A program made the translations under genes and the position numbers. From Toxotes chatareus (Eukaryota > Chordata > Actinopteri > Toxotidae): 64,000 nt of DNA. A model generated the notes under the pieces. That model had not been told where the DNA came from and did not search any database. It saw only the letters and a list, made by a program, of their open reading frames with translations. Positions within the stretch are counted from its first letter, which is position 1. The number at the start of each line of letters is the position of its first letter. This document shows positions 50,963 to 58,739 of the stretch, piece by piece. The stretch is taken from the NCBI GenBank assembly GCA_016801885.1, contig CM028892.1, forward strand, positions 7,882,114-7,946,113, written 5' to 3'.

Positions 50963-51517
50963 GTGAGAGCAAACATGTTGGTTAGTGTTTCTACACATAT
51001 GCATGCATTAATTTCTTTCTGTGTGTGTGTGTGTCTGTCTGTGTCTGAGTGTGAGAGTGTTGGCACTGCAGGCTCATCTTCAGCTCAGTTTAGATGGGCT
51101 TTGTTCTGTATCCAGGTGCATTGGAGTTTGGGTCTGGCTGAGTATTGTCAGGGTTTAGTTGTGGATGGATTCAGTGTGTGTGAAAAGCATTGAGGTCGGT
51201 GTAGGTTTACAGTGTTTGTGCCTGTGTCAGTGTCGTCTGTAGGTGGAAGCATATATGCAGTTGTGATCCGGACACAACTGTGTATATGTGGAAGCCTATG
51301 GGCAGATAGTGTTGGAAGTGTAGCTGAGTGTTGTCAGGCTTAGTTGTGGTTATTTGTCAGTGTAGGTTTAGTGTGTGTGTTAGATGTAGTTGGCTCTTGA
51401 TGTAGAGGCTGTCAGTAGTTGTGTATTGTTGATGGAGCTGTGTGGCTCGGTGGTTAGGTGCTTAGGTGCTGTACTTGGGCCCGTAGGTGTGAGTCTGTGT
51501 GTGGCTGTGTTTAACAG

Positions 51518-51574
51518 GTTGATGAAGATTGGCATGAAGGTCGTGGAGGAGGTCACAGTCAAAGTGGAGCTCAG
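51518..51574 (+). CDS. Alpha-type exon, second copy (57 nt)
   Basis: Identical in sequence and length to the alpha exon 1,838 nt upstream (49680-49736), with the same TTAACAG acceptor and GTACGCC donor. It is part of a duplicated block of about 0.6 kb. It is followed by the beta block fused to the repeated segment (51685-51913), as at 45603. Confidence 0.4.
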
Positions 51575-51684
51575 GTACGCCCCCTGCTGCATGTGGAAGT
51601 GTTGTAAGATGTTTTAACTTCCAGTGTTTGACTTGCCTAGCACCTATGGCTAATGTTGAGTGTGTTTCTTTGTGTGTTGTGCAG

Positions 51685-51913
51685 GATGGAGGAGCTGCTG
51701 ATCCAGAGAACCATGAGGATGCATGTTGGCCAATACTGCTCAGTGTTTCTACACTGAAGGATTCAGAGTGGAAGACCTGGGGAGAAGAACCTCGAGGACT
51801 CATCAATCACAGTGGTCACGTGACTGTAGGCCTGCTGAAGCAGGGATGGAACCACTGTCTCAACGCTTCAAAAGATGGATACTGCGTCGAGCATAACATC
51901 AGTAGCCGTGCAG
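51685..51913 (+). pseudogene. Beta block fused to the ~52-codon segment, copy 4
   Basis: Reads R-MEELLIQRTMR and then loses frame with a TGA, as in copy 1. The segment 51763-51913 keeps its own frame but lacks two codons (NASKDG instead of NASASKDG), an in-frame 6-nt loss. The following beta block starts GATAGAGG, so its Met codon is lost. Confidence 0.35.
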
Positions 51914-52151
51914 GATAGAGGAGCTGATCAAGAGGACCATGAGAAGATGCATCTTAACCAATAATGCTCAATGTTTCTGCATTGAAGGACTCAGTTGAAT
52001 CTTGCTGTTGTTTGCTGTGTTTGTTTTTGTTTGTTTTTTGTTTTTATTTCTTTTTTTCTGTTTTTTTTTTCTGCTGTATGTGTTTAAAAATGCAAGGTTA
52101 GACTTTCTTTCTTCCTGTGGCTCATGTTTAGTCTCTTTGTGCATTGTGCAG

Positions 52152-52188
52152 GATGGAGCAGCTGATCCAGAGGACTGTGAGAGACAAG
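52152..52188 (+). CDS. Beta-type exon, second terminal run (37 nt)
   Basis: Same MEQLIQRTVRDK sequence and splice sites as 49827-49863. It is preceded by a T-rich stretch where a segment containing alpha has been deleted, joining two unrelated array positions near 52,070. Confidence 0.45.
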
Positions 52189-52292
52189 GTGAGAGCAAAC
52201 ATGTTGGTCAACATCACTCAGTCTTTTGGTTGTTTTTAAACATTTCAGGGTTCATTTGTGTCTCACTGTCTCCATTTCTGTGTTCAATTCAG

Positions 52293-52382
52293 GAAGCGTT
52301 GGGTCAGAGGCAGTTGGTGTGTGTCCTGGGCCATGAAGAGGAAGAATTGCATCTGGGGTTGTGGAGGGTGTTTGCAAATTAA
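52293..52382 (+). CDS. Terminal exon variant with the stop lost
   Basis: After TTCAATTCAG it reads EALGQRQLVCVLGHEEEEL, then HLGLWRVFAN and TAA (52380-52382). The TAA of the first copy is CAT here, extending the protein by ten residues. The nearest canonical AATAAA is near 52,817 (GCAATAAAATGG). Confidence 0.4.
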   Translation, partial: EALGQRQLVCVLGHEEEELHLGLWRVFAN

Positions 52383-53150
52383 AAGCTTGACTTGTACCCA
52401 GTGGCATCTGTCTGATTTCAAGGCTGCACAGAGACTGTGCCGCGTTTAATCTTGGTGACTGGCTCCACACTTTAGGTTAACATTTCAACCTTAGGTATAG
52501 GACTTTCCTTTGTTTACAGCCATCTGTGAGGACTGCCAGAGAGTAAATGTAGTTGTAATGGTTTGAGTTTTGGCTCAATTTTGAGACAAATAGTTAATAT
52601 GTAGATGAAACGGCGCAGGCTGTGCTCTGTGGATGACAGATTGTTAGGCTTTAAACTGGGAGGTGTTTGATGCACCACTTAGACTTGATAGAATTTTAAG
52701 AACTCTGTTTTTTTTTTGTTGTTGTTGATTTAAACAGACCAAACCTATGTTAGAGAGTTTTATTCTTCCTGTCGACTTGATAGTCAAAGTGCGATGATTT
52801 TTGTTGTTGTTGCTGCAATAAAATGGATTTGTGTCTGTTGTCTTTTTTTGTCTTAAGCTTGACCTGTAGCAAATAGGGGAAATAGAAAAAAAATGACTTG
52901 AGTAGCCATGATACAGGTCTACATGTACAAAGTGTGTCACACTTTACAACTCAAACTCTTACAAAGTGCCACTCTGCGTAACACTCATTTGGTATTGTGT
53001 GGCACTGAGTGGGCCCATGTGTGCAACTGCACATCAACGGTGTAGTGGACTTTCATGATGGAAGCTTTCCTCTGTTTGAATGAGTCATATAGTGTTTTGA
53101 ATTGATTCATCTTGTTGCAGAGGCTGTGGTTAAAACATTCTGCCAAACTC
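52383..53150 (+). other. Spacer inside the left arm
   Basis: Contains sequence mirrored at 57,300-58,250 (for example CTGGCTCCACACTTTAGGTT, CACTTTACAACTCAAACTCT). No gene recognised. Confidence 0.6.
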
Positions 53151-53172
53151 ACAGATGCAGGGAAGCGCCTAC

Positions 53173-53203
53173 CGTGCTCCACTTTGACCGTGACCTCCTC
53201 CAT
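53173..53203 (-). pseudogene. Outward-facing alpha-like relic, left
   Basis: On the minus strand ATG (53203-53201) GAGGAGGTCACGGTCAAAGTGG ends before GGTAGG, reading M-E-E-V-T-V-K-V-E-H. It matches the alpha exon at 49680 but points away from the centre, opposite to the other blocks of this arm. Confidence 0.4.
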
Positions 53204-53384
53204 GACTCAGTCCTACTGGCCCGTTATCAATGAATGAATGAGAAGAACAAAGTCATTGATTATTGAAGTAATCACATACCTAAGGAATTGAGTAAACAAA
53301 CCAATCAAGTAGTAAAATATCTGAATACTGTGGTAATGGAGTAGTTAAGCCAAATGCGATCAAAGTACAAGTAATGGGCTAATT

Positions 53385-53905
53385 GAAGTAAAGTAATGGA
53401 GAAGTAAATCAAATATATTAAGTATTGAAGCAGTCATGAGGTGAAAAAAATGATTAAGTAATGCAATGGAGAAGTAAAAAAATATATATTAAGTATTGAA
53501 GCAGTCATGAGGTGAAATAAATGATTATCTAAGTAATGCAGTGGAGAAGTAAAAAAAATATATATTAAGGATTGAAGCAGTCATGAGGTGAAATATGATT
53601 ATTTAAGTAATGCAATGGAGAAGTAAAAAAATATATATTAAGTATTGAAGCAGTCATGGGGTGAAATAAATGATTATCTAAGTAATGCAATGGAGAAGTA
53701 AAAAAATATATATTAAGTATTGAAGCAGTCATGAGGTTAAATATGATTATTTAAGTAATGCAATGGAGAAGGAAAAAAATATATATTAAGTATTGAAGCA
53801 GTCATGAAATTAAATCAAGTAAACGATTAGTAAAGTAATGGAGAAGTAAATTAAATATATTAAGTATTGAAGCAGTCATGAGGTTAAATAAACGATTAGT
53901 TAAGT
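53385..53905. repeat. Minisatellite of about 73-bp units, about seven copies
   Basis: The phrase GAAGCAGTCATGAGGT recurs at about 53427, 53498, 53574, 53647, 53722, 53793 and 53868, each unit also containing AGTAATGCAATGGAGAAGTA and an ATATATATTAAGTATT tract. It has no equally long counterpart in the right arm (56,800-57,190 is shorter), so it expanded after the inversion. Confidence 0.9.
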
Positions 53906-53991
53906 GTTATAATCGACTAGATATGCAAAATATAATTTTAAAGAAAACTTTTTTTTGGCGTTTTTGTAACTCACGTTCGACCACTGAAAAT

Positions 53992-53992
<1 letters not shown>

Positions 53993-54034
<42 letters not shown>
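53993..54034. repeat. CA microsatellite
   Basis: About 20 CA units, followed by the 20-bp tandem repeat at 54041. Confidence 0.9.
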
Positions 54035-54036
<2 letters not shown>

Positions 54037-54040
54037 ATTA

Positions 54041-54100
54041 CATACATCGGACAAGCATTGCATACATCGGACAAGCATTGCATACATTGGACAAGCATTA
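54041..54100. repeat. Three tandem 20-bp units
   Basis: CATACATCGGACAAGCATTG repeated at 54041, 54061 and 54081 (the last with two changes). Degenerate relatives of the same words (ATGTATGTAATGCTTG) flank the tRNA-like copies on the right arm. Confidence 0.85.
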
Positions 54101-54118
54101 CATTCCATACACGTTTCA

Positions 54119-54187
54119 TGTTGGGCTCGAACTCCCGACCTTGTGGTTGGGAAACAACGCGCTCTACCAACTGAGCTATCCAACCAC
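54119..54187 (-). tRNA. tRNA-like sequence (degenerate)
   Basis: On the minus strand: GTGGTTGGATAGCTCAGTTG with an A-box (TAGCTCAGTTGG), D-stem GCTC/GAGC and a B-box-like AGTTCGAGCCC. No 7-bp acceptor stem and weak anticodon and T stems, so a tRNA-derived repeat or dead tRNA rather than a working gene. The putative anticodon loop contains TTTCCCAA. Confidence 0.35.
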
Positions 54188-54360
54188 GCTTCCGTCCTCG
54201 AGCTGAACGTTATATGAGCGACAGTTAAAAACTGAACAGAGTAATCTGTTACATAAGTAACTGCCTAAATTCGCAAAATGGCGTCGAAAAAAGTAGTTTT
54301 TGGAAAACTACTTTTTTTTTTGTTTTTTATCTCTCTTTTTTCTTCTGTATAACCCCCACC

Positions 54361-54389
54361 CCACACACACACACACACACACACACACA
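54361..54389. repeat. CA microsatellite
   Basis: About 14 CA units after CCCCACC. The mirrored position (56,361-56,380) has a shorter GT run. Confidence 0.85.
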
Positions 54390-54473
54390 ATTCATAGGCA
54401 TTCACAGACATACAGATCACATACATTTAACAAGCATTACATACAAGCATTGCATTTCATACACGTTTCACAT

Positions 54474-54539
54474 GGGGATCGAACCCCCGACCCTGTGATT
54501 GGGAGACAAGGCGCTCTACCAGCTGAGCTAGCCAACCAC
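54474..54539 (-). tRNA. tRNA-like sequence, left copy
   Basis: On the minus strand: GTGGTTGGCTAGCTCAGCTG, then GGTAGAGCGCC, TCTCCCAAT and GGGTCGGGGGTTCGATCCCC. A-box and B-box match the Pol III consensus well and the D stem pairs, but the acceptor stem does not. Mirror copy at 56226-56293. Confidence 0.4.
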
Positions 54540-54652
54540 GATTTCGGCCCCCCTCTCACCGTCTTATGAGTCTCTCATGAGTGAATCTAACAACGTATTA
54601 AGCGTGTTTTGGTACGCTAACGTGGTGTTGATGTGAAACGACGGGCAGCGGC

Positions 54653-54728
54653 GTGAGCTCGGATAGCTCAGGCGTTAAGGCTGCGGGTTGGAGACCATGA
54701 GTCTGCGGGTTCGATTCTTGCTGGAAAC
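54653..54728 (+). tRNA. tRNA-like sequence with Leu/Ser-type D arm, left copy
   Basis: Plus strand: GAGCTCGGATAGCTCAGGCG, TTAAGGCTGCGGGTTGGAGA, then GCGGGTTCGATTCTTGC in which a 5-bp T stem pairs (two G-T). The acceptor ends do not pair. Mirror copy at about 56034-56109, minus strand. Confidence 0.35.
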
Positions 54729-54797
54729 CACCTTTATTTTTAAAACCACACGTCCAGGTTGCAGATTGAAGAAGGTTCCGAATGCAGCGGCCAGTGC

Positions 54798-54881
54798 GAC
54801 GGCCAGCAGTGGCGTACGTGGATCGCTCGCGGTTTGAAAGCCGCACCACCCTTGTGGAAGTGGGTTCGAGACCAGGTCGTC
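54798..54881 (+). tRNA. tRNA-Ser-like sequence, left copy
   Basis: 84 nt, the length of a serine tRNA. The ends GACGGCC and GGTCGTC pair over 7 bp (one G-T). An anticodon arm GCGG-TTTGAAAG-CCGC offers a TGA (Ser) anticodon, a long variable arm (ACCACCCTTGTGG) follows, and the B box GGTTCGAGACC is a good match. The anticodon loop is one base too long for 4-bp pairing and the D arm is poor, so a pseudogene or tRNA-derived repeat remains likely. Confidence 0.45.
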
Positions 54882-54984
54882 CACTGTGTATGCACTCTTT
54901 AACAACCAAACATTTCTATTTACTAAACGCAAGCGCGCAATTAAAGCATATATTTTGGTAAAATTTTTTTGCTTTTTTGCTCAC

Positions 54985-55190
54985 AGTATAAAAAACAAAA
55001 AGAGAAAAAAAAAATAAACAAATTTTTAAAAAAAATAAACAAAAAAAAAATAAAAAAAAAAAAAATAAAAATAAAATAAAAAAAAAAAAAAAAAAAAATT
55101 AGAAATAAAAAAAATAAAATAAAAAAAAAAAGAAAAAAATAAATTTAAAAAAAAAAAAAAAGACAAAATAAAAAAAAAAAAAAAAAAAAG
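54985..55190. repeat. Extremely A-rich tract
   Basis: About 200 nt of A runs broken by single T or occasional G or C. It lies immediately left of the hairpin repeats at the centre of the inverted repeat. Length is likely unreliable in the assembly. Confidence 0.9.
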
Positions 55191-55252
55191 ATTTCTTTCT
55201 GCATAGTAATATAGATACATAATTACAGCGTTATGAGCTCCAATCCACCAGG

Positions 55253-55312
55253 AGCCAAAAATACCCGAGCAGTGGTCGAGCGAAGCTCGACCACTGCTCG
55301 GGTATTTTGGCT
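55253..55312. repeat. Long near-perfect hairpin, copy 1
   Basis: Left stem AGCCAAAAATACCCGAGCAG continues TGGTCGAGC; loop GAA; the right stem is its reverse complement with one T missing. About 28 paired bases and a 3-nt loop. Confidence 0.9.
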
Positions 55313-55383
55313 AGAAAAGATTACTTTCTGCATAGTAATATAGATGCATAATTACAGCGTTGCGAGCTCCAATCCACCCAGGG

Positions 55384-55442
55384 AGCCAAAAATACCGAGC
55401 AGTGGTCGAGCGAAGCTCGGACCACTGCTCGGTATTTTGGCT
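55384..55442. repeat. Long near-perfect hairpin, copy 2
   Basis: Same stem as copy 1 with one C fewer in each stem (compensating changes: CCGAGC on the left, GCTCGG on the right), and one bulged G. Confidence 0.9.
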
Positions 55443-55504
55443 AGAAAAAGATTACTTTCTGCATAGTAATATAGATGCATAATTACAGCGTTGCGAGCTC
55501 CAAT

Positions 55505-55580
55505 CCACCCAGGAGCCAAAATACCGAGCAGTGGTCCGAGCGGCGAGACCACTGCTCGGTATTTTTGGCTCCCTGGTGGG
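55505..55580. repeat. Long hairpin, copy 3, with extended stem
   Basis: CCACCCAGGAGCCAAAATAC through GAGCAGTGGTC, loop CGAGCGGCGA, then GACCACTGCTCGG and back out through GGCTCCCTGGTGGG. The stem extends past that of the other copies into the CCACC flank. Confidence 0.85.
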
Positions 55581-55700
55581 TGATGAGCGAGCGAGCGCGA
55601 TAGTTTTATGCGTACATTCTTAATGACTCCGTAAAAAAAAAAACCAAAAAAAAAAAAAAAACTCCAAAGAGAAAAAAAAACGTTGACTTTTTTGTTTTGC

Positions 55701-55758
55701 ATGACAATATAGCGAAAGACGGCATCGCTTGCGATGCCGTCTTTCGCTATATTGTCAT
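55701..55758. repeat. Perfect 28-bp stem hairpin with a 2-nt loop
   Basis: ATGACAATATAGCGAAAGAC then GGCATCGC, TT, GCGATGCC and GTCTTTCGCTATATTGTCAT. Every stem base pairs. It is unrelated in sequence to the three hairpins at 55.25-55.58 kb. Confidence 0.95.
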
Positions 55759-55880
55759 TATCTTTAAAATAGTCATAAAAAAAGTCATTAAAAAGCGCTT
55801 TTTTTGCCAAAATAATTGCTTCGTTTAAGTTGCCTTTAGTAAATATTTAAGTTTGATTGTTAAAGAGTTTATATACAGTG

Positions 55881-55964
55881 GACAACCTGGTTTCGAACCC
55901 ACTTCCACAAGGGTGGTGCGGCTTTCAAACCGCGAGCGATCCACGTACGCCACTGCTGGCCGTC
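55881..55964 (-). tRNA. tRNA-Ser-like sequence, right copy
   Basis: Reverse complement of the left copy at 54798-54881 with few changes. The acceptor pair GACGGCC/GGTTGTC still pairs with two G-T, and the B box reads GGTTCGAAACC. The compensating G-T in the stem is compatible with retained folding. Confidence 0.45.
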
Positions 55965-56033
55965 GCACTGGCCGCTGCATTCGGAACCTTCTTCAATCTG
56001 CAACCTGGACGTGTGGTTTTAAAAATAGAGGTG

Positions 56034-56109
56034 GTTTCCAGCAAGAATCGAACCCGCAGACTCATGGTCTCCAACCCGCAGCCTTAACGCCTGAGCTATC
56101 CGAGCTCAC
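56034..56109 (-). tRNA. tRNA-like sequence with Leu/Ser-type D arm, right copy
   Basis: Mirror of 54653-54728, nearly identical: ATAGCTCAGGCGTTAAGGCT and GGGTTCGATTCTTGC on the minus strand. Confidence 0.35.
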
Positions 56110-56225
56110 GCCGCTGCCCGTGTTTTTCGAGCTTTTCACGTTAGCGGAATCAAAACACGATTAAGCACAATTGTTAGATTCACTCATGAGAGACTCATAA
56201 GACGGTGAGAGTGGGGGCCGAAATC

Positions 56226-56293
56226 GTGGTTGGCTAGCTCAGCTGGTAGAGCGCCTTGTATTCCAATCACAGGGTCGGGGGTTCGGATCCCAC
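56226..56293 (+). tRNA. tRNA-like sequence, right copy (damaged B box)
   Basis: GTGGTTGGCTAGCTCAGCTG matches the left copy, but the anticodon region reads TATTCCAAT and the B box has an extra base (GGTTCGGATCCC). Confidence 0.35.
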
Positions 56294-56582
56294 TTGAAAT
56301 ATGAAATGTGTATGAAATGTAATGCTTGTAAATGTATGTAATGCTTGTTAAATGTATGTGATGTCTGTGTGTGTGTGTGGGGTGGGGGTTATAGAGAAAG
56401 AGAGGGGAAAAAAAAAAAAAAAAAAATAAAAAAGTTTTTAAAAAATTTTTTTTTCCGACGCCATTTTCCAAAGTTAGTCAATTACTTATGTAACAGATTA
56501 CTCTGTTCGATTATTAACTGTCGCGAAAAAACACATGGCAAAATGAAGCAATTAAGAACAAAAACTGTAAAACTAATTTAAC

Positions 56583-56680
56583 CATAGTTGGTAGAGCAAT
56601 TGGTCTCAAACCAGCCACAGCCCTGTGTGTGTGGCTTTAAAGGGTGATCCAGCAACCCTGAGCCGATCCCAGCATGAAAT
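56583..56680 (+). pseudogene. Degenerate tRNA-like sequence
   Basis: ATAGTTGGTAGAGCAATTGG with CTCAAACCAG resembles a D arm and anticodon arm. The rest has decayed and a GT run interrupts it. It occupies the mirror position of 54119-54187. Confidence 0.25.
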
Positions 56681-56799
56681 GTATGCTGTATGTAATGCTT
56701 TAAACGATGTATGTAATGCATGTTACTCCATATACAATACCTGTGTGTGTGTGATATAACCGCAGTGGGTGAATGCGACTTAATTAACAAACACCATTA

Positions 56800-57190
56800 C
56801 ATTAAAAAAATTCTTTAAAATTATATTTAACATATCTACTCCATTATTTTTTTGATTTACTAATCGTTTGTTTAACCTGTATTTAAGTATTTCAAAGATT
56901 ACTTGTTCTTTTATCACATTTGGCTTAACTACTCCATTAGCTCAGTATTCAGATATTTTACTACTTAATTGGTTTGTTTACTCAATTTTTGATTTCTTCA
57001 GTTATGTGATTACTTTTTGTTTGTTCTTTTTTACATCTTTAAGTGCTGCTGCATTTTCCATCTTTAGCAGAAACTCAGCAGTTCCATTTGCAGAGAAAGC
57101 CCTCATAAGCTGATTTTATTTCTTCTCTATTGTCCCTGCATAAGTTCCTACACGTCTTCATTGCTTATAAATAGAAAATGAAAATAGTTC
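56800..57190. other. AT-rich spacer mirroring part of the left-arm minisatellite flank
   Basis: TACTCCATTA, CTAATCGTTTGTTTAACC and TTAAGTATTTCAA words are reverse complements of the left minisatellite units, present here in about one or two decayed copies. No gene. Confidence 0.5.
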
Positions 57191-57218
57191 ATTGATAAAG
57201 GGCCAGTAGGACTGAGTC

Positions 57219-57247
57219 ATGGAGGTCACGGTCAAAGTGGAGCCCAG
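57219..57247 (+). pseudogene. Outward-facing alpha-like relic, right
   Basis: ATGGAGGTCACGGTCAAAGTGG ends AGCCCAG before a good GTAGGT donor, reading M-E-V-T-V-K-V-E-P. It mirrors the minus-strand relic at 53173-53203 and lacks one GAG codon relative to it, an in-frame difference. Confidence 0.4.
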
Positions 57248-57464
57248 GTAGGTGTTTTCCTGCATCTGTGAGTTTGGCAGAATGTTTTAAACCACAGGCT
57301 CTGCAACAAGATGAATCAATTCAAAAAGCTTATCACTCATTCAAACAGATGAAAGCTTCCTTCAAACAGGGGACTGTTGATGTGAGTTGCATACATGGGC
57401 CCACTCAGTGCCACACAAGACCAAATTGAGTGTTACGGAGAGTGACACTTTGTAAGAGTTTGAG

Positions 57465-57900
57465 TTGTAAAGTGTGACACACTTTGCACATGTAGACCTG
57501 TTTCCCCCTATTTGTACATGTCAAGCTTAAGACAAAAAAAAGACAACACAGACACAAATCCACTTTATTGCAACAACAACAAAACCTGTAAAGTGTGACA
57601 CACTTTGTACATGTAGACCTGTACCATGGTTACCCCAGTCATTTTCTTTTTCCTATTTCACCTATTTGTAGATGTCAAGCTTAAGACAAAAAAGACAACA
57701 CAGACACAAATCCACTTTATTGCAACAACAACAACAACTTGTAAAGTGTGACACACTTTGTACATGTAGACCTGTATCATGGCTACCCAAGTCATCTTTT
57801 TCTATTTCCCCATTTGCCACATGTCAAGCTTAAAAAAAAAAAAACAACAGACACAAATCCACTTTATTGCAGCAACAAAACAAAAATCATCGCACTTTGA
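57465..57900. repeat. About three tandem units of 120-155 bp
   Basis: GTGTGACACACTTTG recurs at about 57472, 57595 and 57748, each followed by CATGTAGACCTGT, ATGTCAAGCTTAAGACAAA and CACAAATCCACTTTATTGCA. The left arm has this unit once (about 52,800-52,950), so it multiplied on the right arm only. Confidence 0.85.
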
Positions 57901-58302
57901 CTATCAAGTGGACAGGAAGCATAAAACTCTCTAACATAGGTTTGATCTGTTTGATCAACAAAAAAGAACAGAGTTCTTAAAATTTTCAAGTTTAAATGCA
58001 TCTAACACCTCCCAGTTTAAAGCCTAAGAATCTGTCATCCACACAGCACAGCCTGCGCTGTTTCATCTACATATTAACTATTTGTCTCAAAATTGAGCCA
58101 AAACTCAAACTATTACAACAACATTTACTCTCTGGCAGTCCTCACAGATGGCTGTAAACAAAGGACAGTCCTATACCTAAGGTTGAAATGTTAACCTAAA
58201 GTGTGGAGCCAGTCACCAAGATTAAACACGGCACAGTCTCTGCGCAGCCTCGAAATCAGTTGGACAGATAAGCACAGCCAACAAGCAGACAGCTGCTTTA
58301 AT

Positions 58303-58392
58303 TTACAAACCAAGCCTTTCCACAAAACCCAGATTCAATTCTTCCTCTTCATGGCCCAGGACACACACCAACTGCCTCTGACCCAACGCTTC
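58303..58392 (-). CDS. Terminal exon of the right array, inner run
   Basis: Minus strand, after TTCAATTCAG: EALGQRQLVCVLGHEEEEL, then NLGFVERLGL and TAA. As in the left copy at 52293, the first stop is lost and about ten residues are added, with a different sequence. It is in frame with the two exons below. Confidence 0.45.
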   Translation of the reverse strand, partial: EALGQRQLVCVLGHEEEELNLGFVERLGL

Positions 58393-58532
58393 CTGAATTG
58401 AACACAGAAACAGAGACAGGGAAAGGGAGACACAAATGAACCCTGAAATGTTAAAAAAAAAAAAGAAAAAAAAAAAAAGAAGAACAAAACAACAAAAGAC
58501 TGAGCCATGTTGAACAACATGTTTGCTCTCAC

Positions 58533-58569
58533 CTTGTTTCTCATGGTCCTCTGGATCAGCTCCTCCATC
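58533..58569 (-). CDS. Beta exon of the right array, inner run (37 nt)
   Basis: Minus strand: R-MEELIQRTMRNK, acceptor CTGTACAG, donor AAG/GTGAGAG. Enters in phase 2 and leaves in phase 0. Confidence 0.5.
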
Positions 58570-58663
58570 CTGTACAGGACAAATACACTCTACATCAGAT
58601 ACAGGTACAGTCAGACCTATTTTAAACATTCTGCTACACTTCCACATACAGCAGGGGGCGTAC

Positions 58664-58701
58664 CTGAGCTCCACCGTGGATATGGCCTCATCCACATGCA
58701 G
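58664..58701 (-). CDS. Alpha exon of the right array, inner run (38 nt)
   Basis: Minus strand: acceptor TTTCCAG, LHVDEAISTVEL plus two bases of Arg, donor GTACGCC. With the beta exon it makes a 75-nt, 25-codon unit, the cleanest example of the repeat. The left-arm equivalent (50782) is frameshifted. Confidence 0.5.
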
Positions 58702-58739
58702 CTGGAAAGAGAGAGACATTAATGCATATGTGTAAAAAC

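Larger units (their letters stand above)
44640..54920 (+). repeat. Left arm of the giant inverted repeat
   Basis: Block after block here recurs as reverse complement on the right: 44716 matches 63911, 45281-45352 matches 63297-63375, 49440 matches about 60070, 50050 matches 59476, 52470 matches about 58200, and 54798-54881 matches 55881-55964. Coordinate sums drift from about 108,650 (outermost) to 110,770 (innermost), so the arms have gained or lost roughly 2 kb relative to each other. The arm carries the plus-strand microexon array and inner tRNA-like sequences. Confidence 0.85.
55187..55580. repeat. Three tandem ~125-130 bp units, each with a long hairpin
   Basis: Each unit starts TTCTGCATAGTAATATAGAT, passes through CATAATTACAGCGTT and GAGCTCCAATCCACC, then enters a long hairpin. 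Hairpins are at 55253-55312, 55384-55442 and 55505-55580. The unit is not recognised. Confidence 0.85.

Noticed and set aside
53385..53905. Regular repeats resembling a CRISPR-like layout
   Set aside because: Units are contiguous with no unique spacers, in a eukaryotic genome; it is a minisatellite.
55026..55220. Minus-strand frame almost entirely Phe
   Set aside because: Translation of the A-rich tract.
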